Below are positions 35,415 through 45,059 of a DNA stretch of 64,000 nt, piece after piece. Numbering within the stretch: position 1 is the first letter of the stretch; each line of letters starts with the position of its first letter. Origin of the DNA: Kaustia mangrovi (GTDB lineage Bacteria; Pseudomonadota; Alphaproteobacteria; Rhizobiales; Im1); NCBI RefSeq assembly GCF_015482775.1, contig NZ_CP058214.1, positions 3,772,501 to 3,836,500 of the forward strand, read 5' to 3'. Made by a program: the position numbers and the translations under genes. The notes under the pieces were generated by a model. That model was not told the origin of the DNA. It saw only the letters and a program-made list of their open reading frames with translations, and made no database searches.

Positions 35415-35439
35415 GTAACGGGTTGCGGATCGGTGATCG

Positions 35440-37662
35440 ATGAAGAATCCGCTTGTTATCGGCGTCATACTCGCCCTGGCTGCTCTGGGCGTGCTGCTGT
35501 ATGCGAGAGGCGACGACCTGTTGCGGTGGCGCGAGACGGCGCGGTTGCCGGCGACCCCCGAGACCGGTACGCAGCCCCGTGTCGCCGACAAGGCGGACGA
35601 AGGCGCGCCCGCCCCGCAAGCCGGCGCCTCCGGCGGCACATCCGAAGACCGCACGGCACCGCGCGGGACCGATGGCGAACGGCCCGCCGAAACGGCCACC
35701 GCCCCCGAAGCGTCCGAACCTGCCGGCGACGGCGAGTCCGCGGACAAGCCGGCCATGACGGCCGAGACATCCCGGGAGACAACGGCCGGGCAGCCTTCGA
35801 GGGAAGCCACCGGCGAGCCGTCCGCGCAGCCGGAGGAGGAAAAGCCGTCGGCTGCCCCGCAGAAGACGGAGGCCGGTGCCGTCCAGCCGCCGTCCTTCGA
35901 TATCGTCCGCGTCGAGGAGGACGGCACGGCGGTGATCGCGGGGCGCGCCGCGCCCGGCGCGAGCGTCTCCGTCATGCTCGACGACAATGAAATCGGCGAG
36001 GCGGTTGCCAATGAACGCGGCGAATGGGTGGTGCTGGTCGAGCGGCCGATCAGGCCCGGCGACCATCAGCTCTCCGCCAGGGCGGTGCGGGGCGAGGGCC
36101 CGGAGGTGAGATCGAGCCAGACCATCGCGCTCGCCCTGCCCGAGCACAGCCGCGACGAGCCGCTGATCGTCGCCAAGGAGCCGGGCGCGCCGAGCAAGGT
36201 TCTGCAGAAACCGTCGCGGGTGCCTGAAAGCGCCGGCGGGCAGGAGACGCCGGCCGCGTCCGGCGAGCCCGAACGGACCGCCTCGGCGGAGCAGACCGCT
36301 CCGGCGGAACGGGATGCGGCGTCCGGCGAGACGGGCGGGGAGGAGGCGGCGGCATCCGGCGAGACCCCCGTCGCCCAGACCGGCCTGCCCCTGATGCTCG
36401 ACACGGTCGATTACAACGATGCGGGCGACATCATCTTCTCCGGTCGTGCGCCTGCGGGCGCGACGGTCAGGCTCTATGTGGACAACAGGCTCGTCGCCGA
36501 TGCCGAGGCCGGCGCGGACGGCACCTGGCACTATGCCGGGCGCAAGGAAATCGCACCGGGCGCGCATTCCCTTCGTCTCGATCAGATCAATCCGGACGGC
36601 AAGGTCGTGAGCCGCGTCGAGCTGCCCTTCGTGCGCGCCGAGCCCGACGCGATCGCCCGGCTCGCGCAGGCCCGCCGGCAGAGCGCCGAGGCGAAGGCGC
36701 GCGCGCAGGATCCCCGTCCGGCGGACGGGGAGAGCCGCACAGCCGACGCCGGGGAAGACGGCGGCACGCCGCCTCGGCAGACCGCCGAGGTTTCGCCCTC
36801 CGCCGGAACGTCCGGCGCGCCGCAGGGCGCGGAGCCGTCCTCGGGCGCGCCACAGGACGAAGAGGCATCCGGGACCTCCGGGACAGGCACGACCGAAGAG
36901 GCGACAGGCAGCGGGGAGAGCCGGACGGCCAGCGCCGCACAGCCGGGCACGGCACTCTCCTGGACGGAACCCCGGTCGGGCTCGGCGCAGCCCAGGACCG
37001 CCGCATCGGACCGCCGGAAGGCCCCGGATGTGTCGCCGGTCGAAGGCGGTGTCAAGGAGACCGGCAGCACTCCTGAAGAAACGGCGTCGCGGACACCTCC
37101 GGCCGGGACCGGCGGGACGGAGAAGACAACCGGAGAGGCCGGGCTGCCGACCGAAACCGCCGGCGGTGAGACGGGACGGGCCTCCGATACCGCCATTGCC
37201 AGCCGTGCGCCTTCGGATGACGCGACGCCCCCGGCGGCGGGGGATGAGACCGGAGAGGATGCCGGGATCGTGGAGGAGCCTGCCGCCGCGAAGCCGCAAG
37301 GGTCGCCGGACATGACGGACCGCTCGCAGACGGAAGCCGACGGCCAGCCGGCGCAGGAGCCGGGAGCCGGCGCGGCCGGGGCGCAGGACCAGCCGGAGAC
37401 CGCGCCCGGAGCCACCATTGGCGGCCAGGGCTATGTCATCATCCAGCCGGGCAACAATCTGTGGCGCATCGCGCGGGTGGTCTATGGCCGTGGCACCGAG
37501 TACACCGTGATCTACGAGGCCAACAAGACCCAGATCCGCGACCCCGATCTCATCTATCCGGGCCAGGTCTTCGCGACACCCGGCGTCGCGCCGCCCAACT
37601 ACATTCCGCCAGACCGGCGCGAGCCGCTCGACGGGGACGCGGAGCCCGCCGAGACGCAATGA
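35440..37662 (+). CDS. LysM-domain envelope protein with long disordered regions
   Basis: 740 residues. An N-terminal membrane anchor (LVIGVILALAALGVLLYA, 5-22) is followed by about 120 residues rich in Ala, Glu, Pro, Thr. Two Ig-like modules follow: near 148 (FDIVRVEEDGTAVIAGRAAP, ASVSVMLDDNEIG) and near 320 (LDTVDYNDAGDIIFSGRAPA). Another long Gly/Thr/Glu/Ala-rich region leads to a C-terminal LysM domain (YVIIQPGNNLWRIARVVYG ... YPGQVFATPG, about 665-712). It is probably anchored in the inner membrane and binds peptidoglycan. The closest domain plan is the alphaproteobacterial Ig-LysM proteins of unknown role. Confidence 0.85.
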   Translation: MKNPLVIGVILALAALGVLLYARGDDLLRWRETARLPATPETGTQPRVADKADEGAPAPQAGASGGTSEDRTAPRGTDGERPAETATAPEASEPAGDGESADKPAMTAETSRETTAGQPSREATGEPSAQPEEEKPSAAPQKTEAGAVQPPSFDIVRVEEDGTAVIAGRAAPGASVSVMLDDNEIGEAVANERGEWVVLVERPIRPGDHQLSARAVRGEGPEVRSSQTIALALPEHSRDEPLIVAKEPGAPSKVLQKPSRVPESAGGQETPAASGEPERTASAEQTAPAERDAASGETGGEEAAASGETPVAQTGLPLMLDTVDYNDAGDIIFSGRAPAGATVRLYVDNRLVADAEAGADGTWHYAGRKEIAPGAHSLRLDQINPDGKVVSRVELPFVRAEPDAIARLAQARRQSAEAKARAQDPRPADGESRTADAGEDGGTPPRQTAEVSPSAGTSGAPQGAEPSSGAPQDEEASGTSGTGTTEEATGSGESRTASAAQPGTALSWTEPRSGSAQPRTAASDRRKAPDVSPVEGGVKETGSTPEETASRTPPAGTGGTEKTTGEAGLPTETAGGETGRASDTAIASRAPSDDATPPAAGDETGEDAGIVEEPAAAKPQGSPDMTDRSQTEADGQPAQEPGAGAAGAQDQPETAPGATIGGQGYVIIQPGNNLWRIARVVYGRGTEYTVIYEANKTQIRDPDLIYPGQVFATPGVAPPNYIPPDRREPLDGDAEPAETQ

Positions 37663-37719
37663 CCCGCGCGGGCGCGCGGTTTGATCGCACCGCCCGCTGT
37701 TCCTACATTCCGGGAGGCC

Positions 37720-37756
37720 CCCGGACCGCCGCCGCCGAGAGGACGGCGGGTCCGGG
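37720..37756 (+). terminator. Rho-independent terminator-like hairpin after the LysM gene
   Basis: CCCGGACCGCCG pairs with CGGCGGGTCCGGG (one bulge), followed by ATTTT. It separates the LysM gene from the ABC transporter gene 36 bases downstream. Confidence 0.6.
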
Positions 37757-37792
37757 ATTTTCAGTTCACCGGCAACGCGTACAAAGCACCCT

Positions 37793-39712
37793 ATGGTCGA
37801 CCAGCCTGCAGACACGACGCCCGACCGCGAGCCCCCGCGCGACGGCGGCCACATGGAGACGCTGAGGGGCATCCTGCCCTATCTGTGGCCGGAGGGGCGC
37901 AGCGACCTGCGCTGGCGCGTCGTGCTCGCCATGCTGGCACTGGTGGTCGCCAAGGTCGTCACGGTCGCCACGCCCTTCGCCTACAAGGCCGCCGTCGACG
38001 CGCTCGCGCCCGTCAGCGAGGAGGGGCCCGCGGCCACGACCGCCGCCGCCATCGTGGCGGTGCCGGTGGCGCTCATCCTGGCCTATGGCGCGGGGCGGGT
38101 GTTCATGGTGGTGTTCGCCCAGCTGCGCGAGGGGCTGTTCGCAAGCGTCGGCCAGAATGCCGTGCGCCGGCTCGCCGACCGGACCTTCCGCCACCTCCAC
38201 GCCCTGTCCCTGCGCTTCCACCTGGAGCGGCGCACGGGCGGTCTCAGCCGGGTCATCGAGCGCGGCACCAAGGGCATCGAGGTGATCCTGCGCTATTCGC
38301 TGTTCAACACCTTCCCGACCCTTGTGGAGCTGGCGCTCGTCTGTGGCATTCTCGCATGGAACTTCGGCTGGCCGTTCGCCGCCATCACGGGCGTGACGGT
38401 GCTGTTCTACATCTGGTTCACCTACCGCGCGACGGAATGGCGGATGGAAATCCGCCGCCAGATGAACGACGCCGATACCGACGCCAACACCAAGGCCATC
38501 GACAGCCTGCTCAATTTCGAGACGGTGAAGTATTTCGCCAACGAGGAGCACGAGGCCCGCCGCTTCGACCGGTCCATGGCGCGCTACGAAAAGGCGGCGA
38601 CGCGCACCTTCACCTCGCTGGCGGCGCTCAACAGCGGCCAGATCGTCATCTTCTCCATAGGCCTCACCGCGATCATGCTCATGGCCGCGCGCGGCGTCTC
38701 GCAGGGCGCGATGACGGTTGGCGACTTCGTTCTGGTCAACTCCTTCCTGATCCAGCTCTACATGCCGCTCAATTTCCTCGGCTCGACCTATCGCGACATC
38801 AAGCAGGGGCTGATCGATATCGAGGCGATGTTCGATCTCCTGGAGGTCGAGCCGGAGATCTGGGATCGTCCGGGCGCGACGGAGCTGAAGGTCGGCGAGG
38901 GCGAGATCGTCTTCGACCGTGTCTCCTTCGCCTATGACAGGGCGCGCCCGATCCTGCGCGATGTGAGCTTCACGATCCGGCCGGGCCACACGCTCGCCAT
39001 CGTGGGGCCGAGCGGGGCCGGCAAGTCGACCATCTCGCGGCTGCTCTTCCGCTTCTACGAGGTGTCCGACGGGGCGATCCGGATCGACGGGCAGAATGTC
39101 GCCGAGGTGACGCAGGCCTCCCTGCGCGCCGCCATCGGCATGGTTCCCCAGGATACCGTGCTGTTCAACGACACGATCCGCTACAACATCCGCTACGGCC
39201 GCCCCGATGCGAGCGACGAGGAGGTGGAGGCGGCGGCGAAGCTCGCCCAGATCCACGATTTCGTCATGGCGCTGCCGGGCGGCTACGACACGATCGTCGG
39301 CGAACGCGGCCTGAAGCTGTCGGGCGGCGAGAAGCAGCGCGTCTCCATCGCGCGCACCATTCTCAAGGGACCGCCCATCCTCGTTCTCGACGAGGCGACC
39401 TCCGCGCTCGACACCCATACCGAGCGCGAGATCCAGTCCGCGCTCGGCCAGGTCTCGCGCGACCGCACCACGCTCGTCATCGCGCACCGCCTGTCGACGG
39501 TGGTCGATGCCGACGAGATCATCGTTCTGGAAGCGGGCCGGATCGCCGAGCGCGGCCGCCACGACGAGCTCCTGGCCGCGGGCGGCGTCTATTCGAGCAT
39601 GTGGAATCGCCAGCGCGAGGCCGACGAGGCGCGCGAGCGCCTTGCCCAGACGGGCGAGGATCGCGGCCCGACGGCGGAGGAACAGGCACTTGCCAGCCTG
39701 ACCGCGAAATAG
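37793..39712 (+). CDS. Atm1-type ABC exporter (permease-ATPase)
   Basis: 639 residues, a half-transporter. Six membrane helices (about 40-330) are followed by an ATPase with Walker [10 protein letters not shown] (405-413), signature [13 protein letters not shown] (about 509) and Walker [13 protein letters not shown]. The helix-region sequences TRAT-type [20 protein letters not shown] and LMPLNFLG-like [17 protein letters not shown] are typical of the Atm1/HMT1 branch, which exports glutathione-linked metal or sulfur compounds. Substrate is inferred from the family only. Confidence 0.88.
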   Translation: MVDQPADTTPDREPPRDGGHMETLRGILPYLWPEGRSDLRWRVVLAMLALVVAKVVTVATPFAYKAAVDALAPVSEEGPAATTAAAIVAVPVALILAYGAGRVFMVVFAQLREGLFASVGQNAVRRLADRTFRHLHALSLRFHLERRTGGLSRVIERGTKGIEVILRYSLFNTFPTLVELALVCGILAWNFGWPFAAITGVTVLFYIWFTYRATEWRMEIRRQMNDADTDANTKAIDSLLNFETVKYFANEEHEARRFDRSMARYEKAATRTFTSLAALNSGQIVIFSIGLTAIMLMAARGVSQGAMTVGDFVLVNSFLIQLYMPLNFLGSTYRDIKQGLIDIEAMFDLLEVEPEIWDRPGATELKVGEGEIVFDRVSFAYDRARPILRDVSFTIRPGHTLAIVGPSGAGKSTISRLLFRFYEVSDGAIRIDGQNVAEVTQASLRAAIGMVPQDTVLFNDTIRYNIRYGRPDASDEEVEAAAKLAQIHDFVMALPGGYDTIVGERGLKLSGGEKQRVSIARTILKGPPILVLDEATSALDTHTEREIQSALGQVSRDRTTLVIAHRLSTVVDADEIIVLEAGRIAERGRHDELLAAGGVYSSMWNRQREADEARERLAQTGEDRGPTAEEQALASLTAK

Positions 39713-39753
39713 GACAACAGGGCAGCCATGCCAGACAAGGAAGGGGACGAGAC

Positions 39754-40461
39754 GTGAACGGCCTTCTGGACACAATCCGCTCGACGCTCGCGCCGGTTCA
39801 CCGCGAGGGCTATCGCTTCGTCGCGATCTTCGCGATCGTGACGCTCGCCCTGTTCGTGTTCGTGGCGGACTGGCTCGGCTGGATCGGCGTCGTGCTCACC
39901 ATCTGGTGCGCCTATTTCTTCCGCGACCCGGACCGCGTGACCCCCTTGCGCGAGGGGCTGGTGATCAGCCCCGCCGACGGGCGGGTCTCCGCCATCGAGG
40001 AGGTCGTCTCGCCGCCGGAGACGGGGCTCGACGGCGAGCGGCGCGTGCGCGTCTCCATCTTCATGAATGTCTTCGACGTCCATGTGAACCGGTCCCCCGT
40101 CGCCGGCCGCATCGCGGCGATGAGCTATATTCCGGGCAAGTTCCTCAATGCCGAGCTCGACAAGGCGAGCGACGAGAACGAGCGGCAGGGCTTCCGGATC
40201 GAGATGGCCGACGGCACGGCCATCGGCATGGTCCAGATCGCCGGCCTCGTCGCGCGGCGCATCGTGCGCTTCGCCAAGGAGGGCGACCGGGTGGGGCCCG
40301 GCGAGCGCGTCGGCATGATCCGCTTCGGCAGCAGAGTGGACGTCTACCTGCCCAGCGGGCACAATCCGCTCGTGGCCATCGGCCAGCGCGCCATTGCCGG
40401 CGAGACGGTGCTTGCGGACCTCGCCTCCGACGAGCCGGAGCGCGAGGCGCGCCTTGGCTGA
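39754..40461 (+). CDS. psd: Phosphatidylserine decarboxylase proenzyme
   Basis: 235 residues, the short bacterial form. [21 protein letters not shown] near 50, [16 protein letters not shown] and the self-cleavage site [11 protein letters not shown] near the C-terminus are present; cleavage between Gly and Ser makes the pyruvoyl group. It makes phosphatidylethanolamine. The GTG at 39754 is used because AAGGGG stands before it and membrane helices follow at once. pssA begins 25 bases after the stop. Confidence 0.93.
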   Translation: MNGLLDTIRSTLAPVHREGYRFVAIFAIVTLALFVFVADWLGWIGVVLTIWCAYFFRDPDRVTPLREGLVISPADGRVSAIEEVVSPPETGLDGERRVRVSIFMNVFDVHVNRSPVAGRIAAMSYIPGKFLNAELDKASDENERQGFRIEMADGTAIGMVQIAGLVARRIVRFAKEGDRVGPGERVGMIRFGSRVDVYLPSGHNPLVAIGQRAIAGETVLADLASDEPEREARLG

Positions 40462-40486
40462 GAAGGGCTCCAGGAGGGCGCGGACC

Positions 40487-41359
40487 ATGTCCTGGCCGGA
40501 ATTCGAATCCTTCGATCCCGCCCAGCGCGCGCGCGAGCAGCGCCTGCGCCGCTTCAAGCGCGTGCCGGTGCGCTTCCTCCTGCCCAACCTCATCACGCTT
40601 CTGGCGCTGTGCTCCGGCGTGACCGCCATCCGCATGGGGGTGGAGGGGCGCTACGAGCTGGCCGTCGCCGCGGTCATCCTGGCCATCGTGCTCGATGCGC
40701 TCGATGGGCGCGTCGCGCGCCTGCTCAAGGGCACGTCGCGCTTCGGGGCGGAGCTCGACTCGCTTGCCGATTTCGTCAATTTCGGCGTCGCGCCGGCCGT
40801 TCTCGTCTATCTGTGGTCGCTCAACGAGCTGAAGAGCCTCGGCTGGATCGTCGCGCTCGGTCTCGCCATCTGCTGCGCACTGCGGCTCGCCCGGTTCAAT
40901 GTGGCGCTCGACGACCCGGACCGCCCGGCCTTCATGATGAACTTCTTCACCGGCGTGCCGGCGCCGGCGGGGGCGGGGCTGGCGCTCCTGCCCATGTATC
41001 TGGGGTTTCTGGGGCTCGTTCCCCATGGCGAGGTGGTCGCCCTGTTCGTGCTGCCCTATACGGCCTGTGTGGGCCTGCTGATGGTGAGCCAGCTTCCCAC
41101 ATTCTCCGGCAAGGCGCTCGGCCAGCGCGTGCGCCGCGACATGGTGCTGCCGATCCTGCTGATCATGGTGCTCGGCGCGGCCCTGCTGCTGAGCTTCCCC
41201 TGGCACATGCTGACGGCCATTGCGGTCGGCTATATCGCCAGCCTGCCGCTGGGGTTCCGCTCCTATCGCCGGCAGGCCCGGCGCTTCGCGATGCGCCACG
41301 GCAAGGCGCCGGCCCCGGAGGCCGCTGCCGATGTTGCCAGGGGCGACGAGGCGGAATGA
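40487..41359 (+). CDS. pssA: CDP-diacylglycerol-serine O-phosphatidyltransferase
   Basis: 290 residues. The CDP-alcohol transferase motif DALDGRVARLLKGTSRFG then AELDSLAD (about 68-92) fits D-G-x2-A-R-x8-G-x3-D-x3-D. About eight helices. It makes phosphatidylserine, the substrate of Psd, so the two genes form a phosphatidylethanolamine operon. The ATG at 40487 has AGGAGG; an upstream TTG at 40454 is possible. Confidence 0.93.
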   Translation: MSWPEFESFDPAQRAREQRLRRFKRVPVRFLLPNLITLLALCSGVTAIRMGVEGRYELAVAAVILAIVLDALDGRVARLLKGTSRFGAELDSLADFVNFGVAPAVLVYLWSLNELKSLGWIVALGLAICCALRLARFNVALDDPDRPAFMMNFFTGVPAPAGAGLALLPMYLGFLGLVPHGEVVALFVLPYTACVGLLMVSQLPTFSGKALGQRVRRDMVLPILLIMVLGAALLLSFPWHMLTAIAVGYIASLPLGFRSYRRQARRFAMRHGKAPAPEAAADVARGDEAE

Positions 41360-41363
41360 GGCC

Positions 41364-41720
41364 TCAGCAGCCGAACGCCATCAGGCAGGCATCCTCGTCG
41401 GCCAGGCAGTCCTCGCGCAGGAGCTGGTTGGTGCCGGCATGCTCCCGGCAGGATGCGAGATAGGAGGAGCAGGTCTCGCGCGAGGCCGCGCTGCAGGCAG
41501 GCACCGGCTTGTCGGCCAGGCAGGCCGTGAGATCGCTGTAGCAGCCCGTCCGCCAGGACTGGAAGCCATAGGCCGCCTCCACGCAGACGGAATAGACCTC
41601 CCAGCAATAGGGGACGCTGGAGGGCTTCAGCTCCTGAGCCCGTCCCGGCCCCGGGGCGAGCATCATGGCCGCGGCTATGGCGGCGAGCGCAACGGCGCGA
41701 AGCGAATCCGGATAGCCCAT
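41364..41720 (-). CDS. Secreted cysteine-rich small protein
   Basis: 118 residues. A signal peptide (AVALAAIAAAMMLAPGPGRA) ends near residue 29. The mature part of about 89 residues has ten Cys in five spaced pairs (YCWEVYSVC, GCYSDLTAC, ACSAASRETC, SCREH, DCLADEDACLMAFGC), which fits a disulfide-stabilised periplasmic protein. No family recognised. It is convergent with pssA (4-base gap) and lies downstream of the RND pump genes on the same strand. Confidence 0.7.
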   Translation of the reverse strand: MGYPDSLRAVALAAIAAAMMLAPGPGRAQELKPSSVPYCWEVYSVCVEAAYGFQSWRTGCYSDLTACLADKPVPACSAASRETCSSYLASCREHAGTNQLLREDCLADEDACLMAFGC

Positions 41721-41869
41721 CACCCCCTCGGCGATCTTGAACGAGCGCCCGATTGTGCGGTTTGCCACATTCTTGTCAAAGAAAACGGCGCCACCGCGCA
41801 GGATTCGGCCTCCCGGTGTCGCAAGAATGACACGCGCGGACAGGTTCGCGGAACGGGCGTGTCCGCCGC

Positions 41870-44800
41870 TCAGGAGGCGGGATCCGCCGCCGTGTCCCGG
41901 GTTTCCCCGCGCCGGCGCGCGCGCCGGCCGGCGAGGCTGCGCCGCCACACGGTCGGTGCGGCGAGAAGAACGGGGATCAGGAGCAGCGTCAGCAGGGTCG
42001 CGAAGGCCAGCCCCGAAATGATCGCGGTCGCGAGCTGCACCCACCAGCTCGAGCTGATCGAGCCGATATCGACCGACCGGTTCACGAAGTCCACATCGAC
42101 CTGCAGCGCCATCGGCAGGAGGCCGAAAATGGTGGTGACCGTGGTCAGGAGCACCGGCCTCAGGCGCTGGGCGCAGGTGCGCACCACTGCGTCGAGCGCC
42201 TCGTAGCCCGCCTCCAGAAGCCGCTGATAGGTGTCGATCAGCACGATGGCGTTGTTCACCACGATGCCGGCGAGGGCGACGATGCCCGTGCCCGTCATGA
42301 TCACGGAGAAGGGCTGGCCCGTCGCCAGCATGCCGAGCAGGACGCCGGCCACCGACATGACCACCGTCGAGAGCGTGAGGGCGGTGTGGTAGAAGCTGTT
42401 GAACTGGGTGACGAGGATCAGGAACATCATGAAGATGGAGACGAGCAGCGCCTTCACCAGGAAGGCCTGGCTCTCCTTCTGACCCTCGTCGGCGCCGCCG
42501 AAGGAGAACTGGACGCCGGCCGGCCAGTCCTGCGTGTCCATCCATGCCCTGATCTCGCGGACCTTGTCGTCGGCAAGGACCCCCGCGGCGGCATTGGCCT
42601 TCACCACGATGGAGGGCTTGCCGTCGCGCCGGAACAGCGTGTCGACGGCGGGCTGGGGCGTGCGCTCGACGAAATTGGCGATCGGGACGAGGCCGTTCGG
42701 CGTCTGCAGGCGCAGCTCGTCGAGCCGGGCGACGGAGCGTTCGCCCTCCGGCAGCCGAACGCGGATATCGACCTCGTCGCGGGCGTCGTCGGGCCGGTAG
42801 GTGCTGACCAGGACGCCATTGGTGACGAGCTGCACGAGCGCGCCCACCGAGGCGATGTCGGCACCGAAGCGGCCGGCCTCCTCGCGGTCGATGGTGAGCG
42901 CCCAGTCGATGCCGGGCAGCGAGGAATCGTCCTCGATATCGGTGAGCCCGGTCATGGCGTCTTCCATGTGCTCGCGCACGCGCCTGGCGGCAGCGGCGAC
43001 CTTGGCGCGCTCCTGCGAGCGAACCTCCACCTGGATGTCCTTGCCGGTGGGCGGACCGTCCTCCTGGGCGCGAACCTCCACAATGATGCCGGGAATTTCG
43101 GCCGCCCGCTCGCGAATGTCCTGGAGGATCTCCTGGCCCGGCCTGCGCTCCTCATAGGGGCCGAGCTCGATCAGCAGCTTGCCGATCACGTCGAGCGGCG
43201 TGTCGCCGCCATTGTCGCCGAAGCCCATGCTGCGCCCGCCGTTTCCGGCCGATGTCGCGATGGTCTCGATGCCGTTCATGGCGCGCACCACGTCCTCCAC
43301 CTCGCGGGTGAGGGTGAGTTGCTCGCCCGCGGACAGGTTGCCGCGCGCGCGGATATAGATGCTCGCCTGCTGCGGCTCGGTCTCCACAAAGAAGGTCACG
43401 CCGTTGTTGAACGCGCCGTAGCCCGCGAAGATGCCGCCGAGGATGAGGACGGCCGCGACGAGCACGGGGCCGGGATGGCGCACGAGCCGCTGGAGCAGGC
43501 GGATATAGGCGCCGGTGAAGCCCGGAAGCGTGCCGAGATCGCCGGAGTCCTGGCCCGCGAGCCGCTTCAGCGTGACGTCGTCGGCCTGCTCGCTCTTGCC
43601 GATGAGCGAGCCGAGAACGGGCAGGAAGATCATCGCGGTGATGAGCGAGGCGGTCAGCACCACCACCACCGTGATCGGCAGGTTGGCCATGAACTTGCCC
43701 GTCACGCCGGGCCAGAACAGCATGGGCAGGAAGGCGGCGAGCGTCGTCGCCGTCGACGAGGCGACGGGCCAGAACATGCGCTTTGCGGCAAGCCGGTAGG
43801 CCTCGCCGCGCACCAGCCCCTCCGCCATCTTGCGGTCGGCATATTCGGTGATCACGATGGCGCCGTCGACCAGCATGCCGACGGTCAGCACCATGCCGAA
43901 GAGCAGCATGTTGTTGATGGTGAGCCCCGCCATCTCCACGATCAGGAAGCTCACCATGAAGGAGGTCGGGATGGCGAGGCCGACGAGCAGGCCGGAGCGG
44001 ATGCCGAGCGCGGCCACCACGATGATCAGCACCAGCGCCATGGCTGTCATGATCGCCGACTGGAGCGAGCCGAGCATCTGGTAGATGACCTCCGACTCGT
44101 CGAGCGCGTAGTCGACATGGACGTTCGACGGCCAGTCGGCGGTCGCCGCATTGACCGCGTCGCGGACGGCCTGGTTGGTCTCGATGATGTTCTCGCCGAT
44201 CCGCTTCACCACGGAGATGGTGATGGCCGGTTCGCCGTTGAACCGGGCATAGCTCGTCGCGTCCTTGAAGGTGCGGCGGATCTCGGCCACCTGGCCGAGC
44301 GTCACGACCGTGCCGTCGGAGACCTTGACGGGAATGGCGTAGACGTCGCGCGCGGTCTCGAACAGCCCAGGCACCTTGATGCTGAACCGGCCCTCTCCGG
44401 TGTCGATGTCGCCCGCCGCGACGAGCTGGTTGTTCTGCGTGACCGCGGCGATGAGCTCCTGCTGGAGTATGCCGTAGGACTGCAGCGCCATCCGGTCGAT
44501 CACGACCTCCAGCAGCTCCTCGCGCTGGCCGGCGAGATTGGCCTCCAGCACGGAGGGTACCGTCTCGATCTCGTCCTGCAGGCTGCGCGCGAGCCTGTAG
44601 AGCGTGCGCTCGGGCACATTGCCCGACAGCGCCACGATGATGGTGGGGAAGAGGCTCAGATTGATCTCGTTGACGACCGGCTCCTCCGCGCTCGTTGGCA
44701 GCTCGGCCTTGGCGATATCGACCTTCTCGCGCACCTTCTGGCTGGCGACGTCGAGATCGACCTCCGGCTCGAACTCCACGATGATGGAGGCATGGCCCTG

Positions 44801-45058
44801 CGTGGCGATGGAGGTGATCTCCTTCAGCCCCGAAAGCCCGCGCAGCTCCGCCTCCATCGGCTTCACCAGAAGGCGCTCGCCGTCCTCCGGCGACACGCCC
44901 TGGAGCGCGATGGAAATGTAGAAGGCGGGGATCTGGATGTCGGGCCGCGCCTCCTTGGGGATCGTGACGTAGCTCACGATGCCGGCGATCACCATGACCA
45001 CCATCAGCGACAGCACGGTGCGCGGCCGCGACAGGATCGCATCGAGGGCGGACATCAT
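41870..45058 (-). CDS. RND efflux pump, inner-membrane permease
   Basis: 1062 residues, AcrB-size. ALDAILSRPRTVLSLMVVMV starts the first helix and two large periplasmic loops alternate with helix bundles. VDGAIVITEYADRKMAEG (about 400) and NNAIVLIDTYQRLLEAGYEA near 940 are the usual helix-4/helix-10 neighbours. LPGIDWALTIDREEAGRFG is in the second porter loop. It works with the adaptor encoded just upstream (1-base gap), plus an outer-membrane channel not seen here. Substrate unknown. Start at 45058 or 45055. Confidence 0.92.
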   Translation of the reverse strand: MMSALDAILSRPRTVLSLMVVMVIAGIVSYVTIPKEARPDIQIPAFYISIALQGVSPEDGERLLVKPMEAELRGLSGLKEITSIATQGHASIIVEFEPEVDLDVASQKVREKVDIAKAELPTSAEEPVVNEINLSLFPTIIVALSGNVPERTLYRLARSLQDEIETVPSVLEANLAGQREELLEVVIDRMALQSYGILQQELIAAVTQNNQLVAAGDIDTGEGRFSIKVPGLFETARDVYAIPVKVSDGTVVTLGQVAEIRRTFKDATSYARFNGEPAITISVVKRIGENIIETNQAVRDAVNAATADWPSNVHVDYALDESEVIYQMLGSLQSAIMTAMALVLIIVVAALGIRSGLLVGLAIPTSFMVSFLIVEMAGLTINNMLLFGMVLTVGMLVDGAIVITEYADRKMAEGLVRGEAYRLAAKRMFWPVASSTATTLAAFLPMLFWPGVTGKFMANLPITVVVVLTASLITAMIFLPVLGSLIGKSEQADDVTLKRLAGQDSGDLGTLPGFTGAYIRLLQRLVRHPGPVLVAAVLILGGIFAGYGAFNNGVTFFVETEPQQASIYIRARGNLSAGEQLTLTREVEDVVRAMNGIETIATSAGNGGRSMGFGDNGGDTPLDVIGKLLIELGPYEERRPGQEILQDIRERAAEIPGIIVEVRAQEDGPPTGKDIQVEVRSQERAKVAAAARRVREHMEDAMTGLTDIEDDSSLPGIDWALTIDREEAGRFGADIASVGALVQLVTNGVLVSTYRPDDARDEVDIRVRLPEGERSVARLDELRLQTPNGLVPIANFVERTPQPAVDTLFRRDGKPSIVVKANAAAGVLADDKVREIRAWMDTQDWPAGVQFSFGGADEGQKESQAFLVKALLVSIFMMFLILVTQFNSFYHTALTLSTVVMSVAGVLLGMLATGQPFSVIMTGTGIVALAGIVVNNAIVLIDTYQRLLEAGYEALDAVVRTCAQRLRPVLLTTVTTIFGLLPMALQVDVDFVNRSVDIGSISSSWWVQLATAIISGLAFATLLTLLLIPVLLAAPTVWRRSLAGRRARRRGETRDTAADPAS

Positions 45059-45059
45059 C

